From Chloroflexota bacterium (GTDB lineage: Bacteria > Chloroflexota > Dehalococcoidia > UBA2247 > RBG-13-53-26): a stretch of DNA of 6,862 nucleotides. Location of the stretch: positions 1 through 6,862 of the forward strand of contig JAFNFZ010000015.1 in NCBI GenBank assembly GCA_017885485.1, written 5' to 3'. A program made the position numbers and the translations under genes. This document shows, piece after piece, positions 6,300 to 6,862 of the stretch. Position 1 is the first letter of the stretch. Each line of letters opens with the position of its first letter. The notes beneath the pieces were generated by a model. That model did not search any database. It had not been told where the DNA came from and saw only the letters and a list, made by a program, of their open reading frames with translations.

Positions 6300-6631
6300 A
6301 CGAGCATTTCCAGTCTAACATTGACACTGGCTCCGTTTTTGGGGGGACAGGTCATCAGCCTCTTGGAGCATAACCAGTCGCTGGTCTCCCATGTCTGATG
6401 CAAGCCATCCACCACCTCGCCTTCACATCAGCGCTGATGCCCTCATCACCTTCTCCTGCCCGGCGATCTATCCCGGTGCAACAAACGGATAGCCGCCTCG
6501 CGGTGGTAACCGCTTACCTGAATGAATTCGCCCAATATGCGGCCCCTCTCCTTCTTCATCGACTTCAAGTAGCGCCCCGGAACCGCTTCCGTATACTCCT
6601 CCATGCTGGCCTTGGTGATCGTCACCTTCAA
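6300..6631 (-). pseudogene. DDE (rve-type integrase-core) transposase, N-terminal fragment with in-frame stops
   Basis: From TTG 6631 on the minus strand the frame encodes the N-terminal helix-turn-helix part of an integrase-core transposase: MEEYTEAVPGRYLKSMKKE, then GRILGEFIQVSGYHREAAIRLL. That K-KE-G-IL-EF---GYHR-AIRLL pattern is typical of this IS group. After LHRD the same frame is broken by TGA at 6446-6448, 6443-6445 and 6428-6430, but similarity resumes with EVVDGLHQTWETSDWLCSKRL and fades near 6300. The family usually has about 400 residues; the catalytic DDE core does not follow here. The fragment cannot make an active transposase. Relationship to known transposases is judged from remembered family patterns, not a search. 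Confidence 0.75.
6426..6439. repeat. Perfect 14-bp palindrome CATCAGCGCTGATG inside the dead transposase
   Basis: A perfect inverted repeat sitting exactly where the transposase reading frame is interrupted; its minus-strand reading contains the third in-frame TGA. It may mark local sequence damage, or be chance. Confidence 0.4.
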
Positions 6632-6689
6632 CTTGGGTAGCCCCTATTCTGAGGCAACGACACCAGCCTCGGTAACAGTTACTATGAGT

Positions 6690-6862
6690 CAATTCGCTCC
6701 CGTTATCGGAGTCCAAGCCCTTAAGTGGGACCGGCAATCTCTGACGCACCTGGTGTATTGCGGATCCCACCCGCTGCTGACTCTTTCCCCAGACCCCAAT
6801 GCACTCCGACCAACCGCTGGCGACATCCACAGTGGACAAGGTGGTCAGATAGAAGCCTTCGG
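6690..6862 (-). pseudogene. DDE (rve-type) transposase, catalytic-core fragment, cut off inside DNGSE
   Basis: The frame is open from the right edge of the window. It reads GFYLTTLSTVDVASGWSE, CIGVWGKSQQRVGSAIHQVR and PVPLKGLDSDNGSE. This is the middle of an integrase-core transposase, including the second catalytic Asp in DSDNGSE. In intact relatives DNGSEF is followed by 'IN' and later the third catalytic residue in an 'HVEQKNW' segment. Here similarity stops right after DNGSE (about 6690), and the next bases lead into the N-terminal part of a transposase 60 bp further on, in the same direction. The upstream part, including the first catalytic Asp, would lie beyond the window; the third catalytic residue is missing, so this copy is dead at its 3' side. 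Confidence 0.78.

Noticed and set aside
6468..6839. One continuous 123-codon minus-strand frame spanning both transposase pieces.
   Set aside because: Only its first half (to DNGSE) is real transposase; the second half is an out-of-frame reading of the N-terminal piece, so it is not one gene.

Overview
The window looks like an accessory stretch of a strict anaerobe's chromosome. It carries an HdrA/GltD-type flavin and iron-sulfur electron-transfer module, an iron-sulfur 2,4-dienoyl-CoA reductase-like ene-reductase, the remnant of a tungsten aldehyde:ferredoxin oxidoreductase (AOR), and an ADP-forming acyl-CoA synthetase alpha subunit. This combination, with fairly high GC, fits an uncultured Dehalococcoidia-like Chloroflexota or an anaerobic Desulfobacterota-type bacterium. 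That placement is inference from gene content; no rRNA or other taxonomic marker is present.

Layout, left to right. (1) 3-278 (+): C-terminal end of a GltD-like FAD/NAD(P) oxidoreductase, overlapping by four bases with (2) 275-1075 (+): a ferredoxin plus HdrA-like protein that has lost the cysteines typical of the HdrA flavin-domain cluster and stops early. (3) 1076-1274: convergent intergenic gap. (4) 1275-3206 (-): complete 643-residue FMN/4Fe-4S/FAD ene-reductase with a clear ribosome binding site and a perfect 16-bp palindrome 45 bp upstream. It has two notable substitutions: the usual catalytic Tyr is Cys, and a Gly of the second dinucleotide-binding loop is Arg. (5) About 3268-4010: about 740 bp with no convincing gene. 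(6) 4015-4312 (+): dead 5' end of an AOR gene, with a one-base frameshift, a nonsense codon and loss of all sequence past about codon 100. (7) 4335-5753 (+): intact alpha subunit of an ADP-forming acyl-CoA synthetase, without a beta subunit in view. (8) 5754-6283: no convincing gene. (9) 6300-6862 (-): two pieces of DDE (rve-type) transposase in scrambled order, a catalytic-core piece followed by an N-terminal piece, as if one insertion sequence joined or inserted into a relative.

Functionally, the surviving genes could belong to anaerobic breakdown of an organic acid or aromatic compound: an AOR and HdrA-type modules exchange low-potential electrons, the ene-reductase handles an unsaturated carbonyl or enoyl-CoA, and the acyl-CoA synthetase links acyl-CoA to ATP. 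The dead AOR, the broken transposases and the long gene-poor stretches show a region undergoing decay and rearrangement. I see no CRISPR array, tRNA, rRNA or recognisable defence system. The most interesting items are the altered active sites in the ene-reductase and the HdrA-like protein, and the AOR relic next to an intact synthetase.
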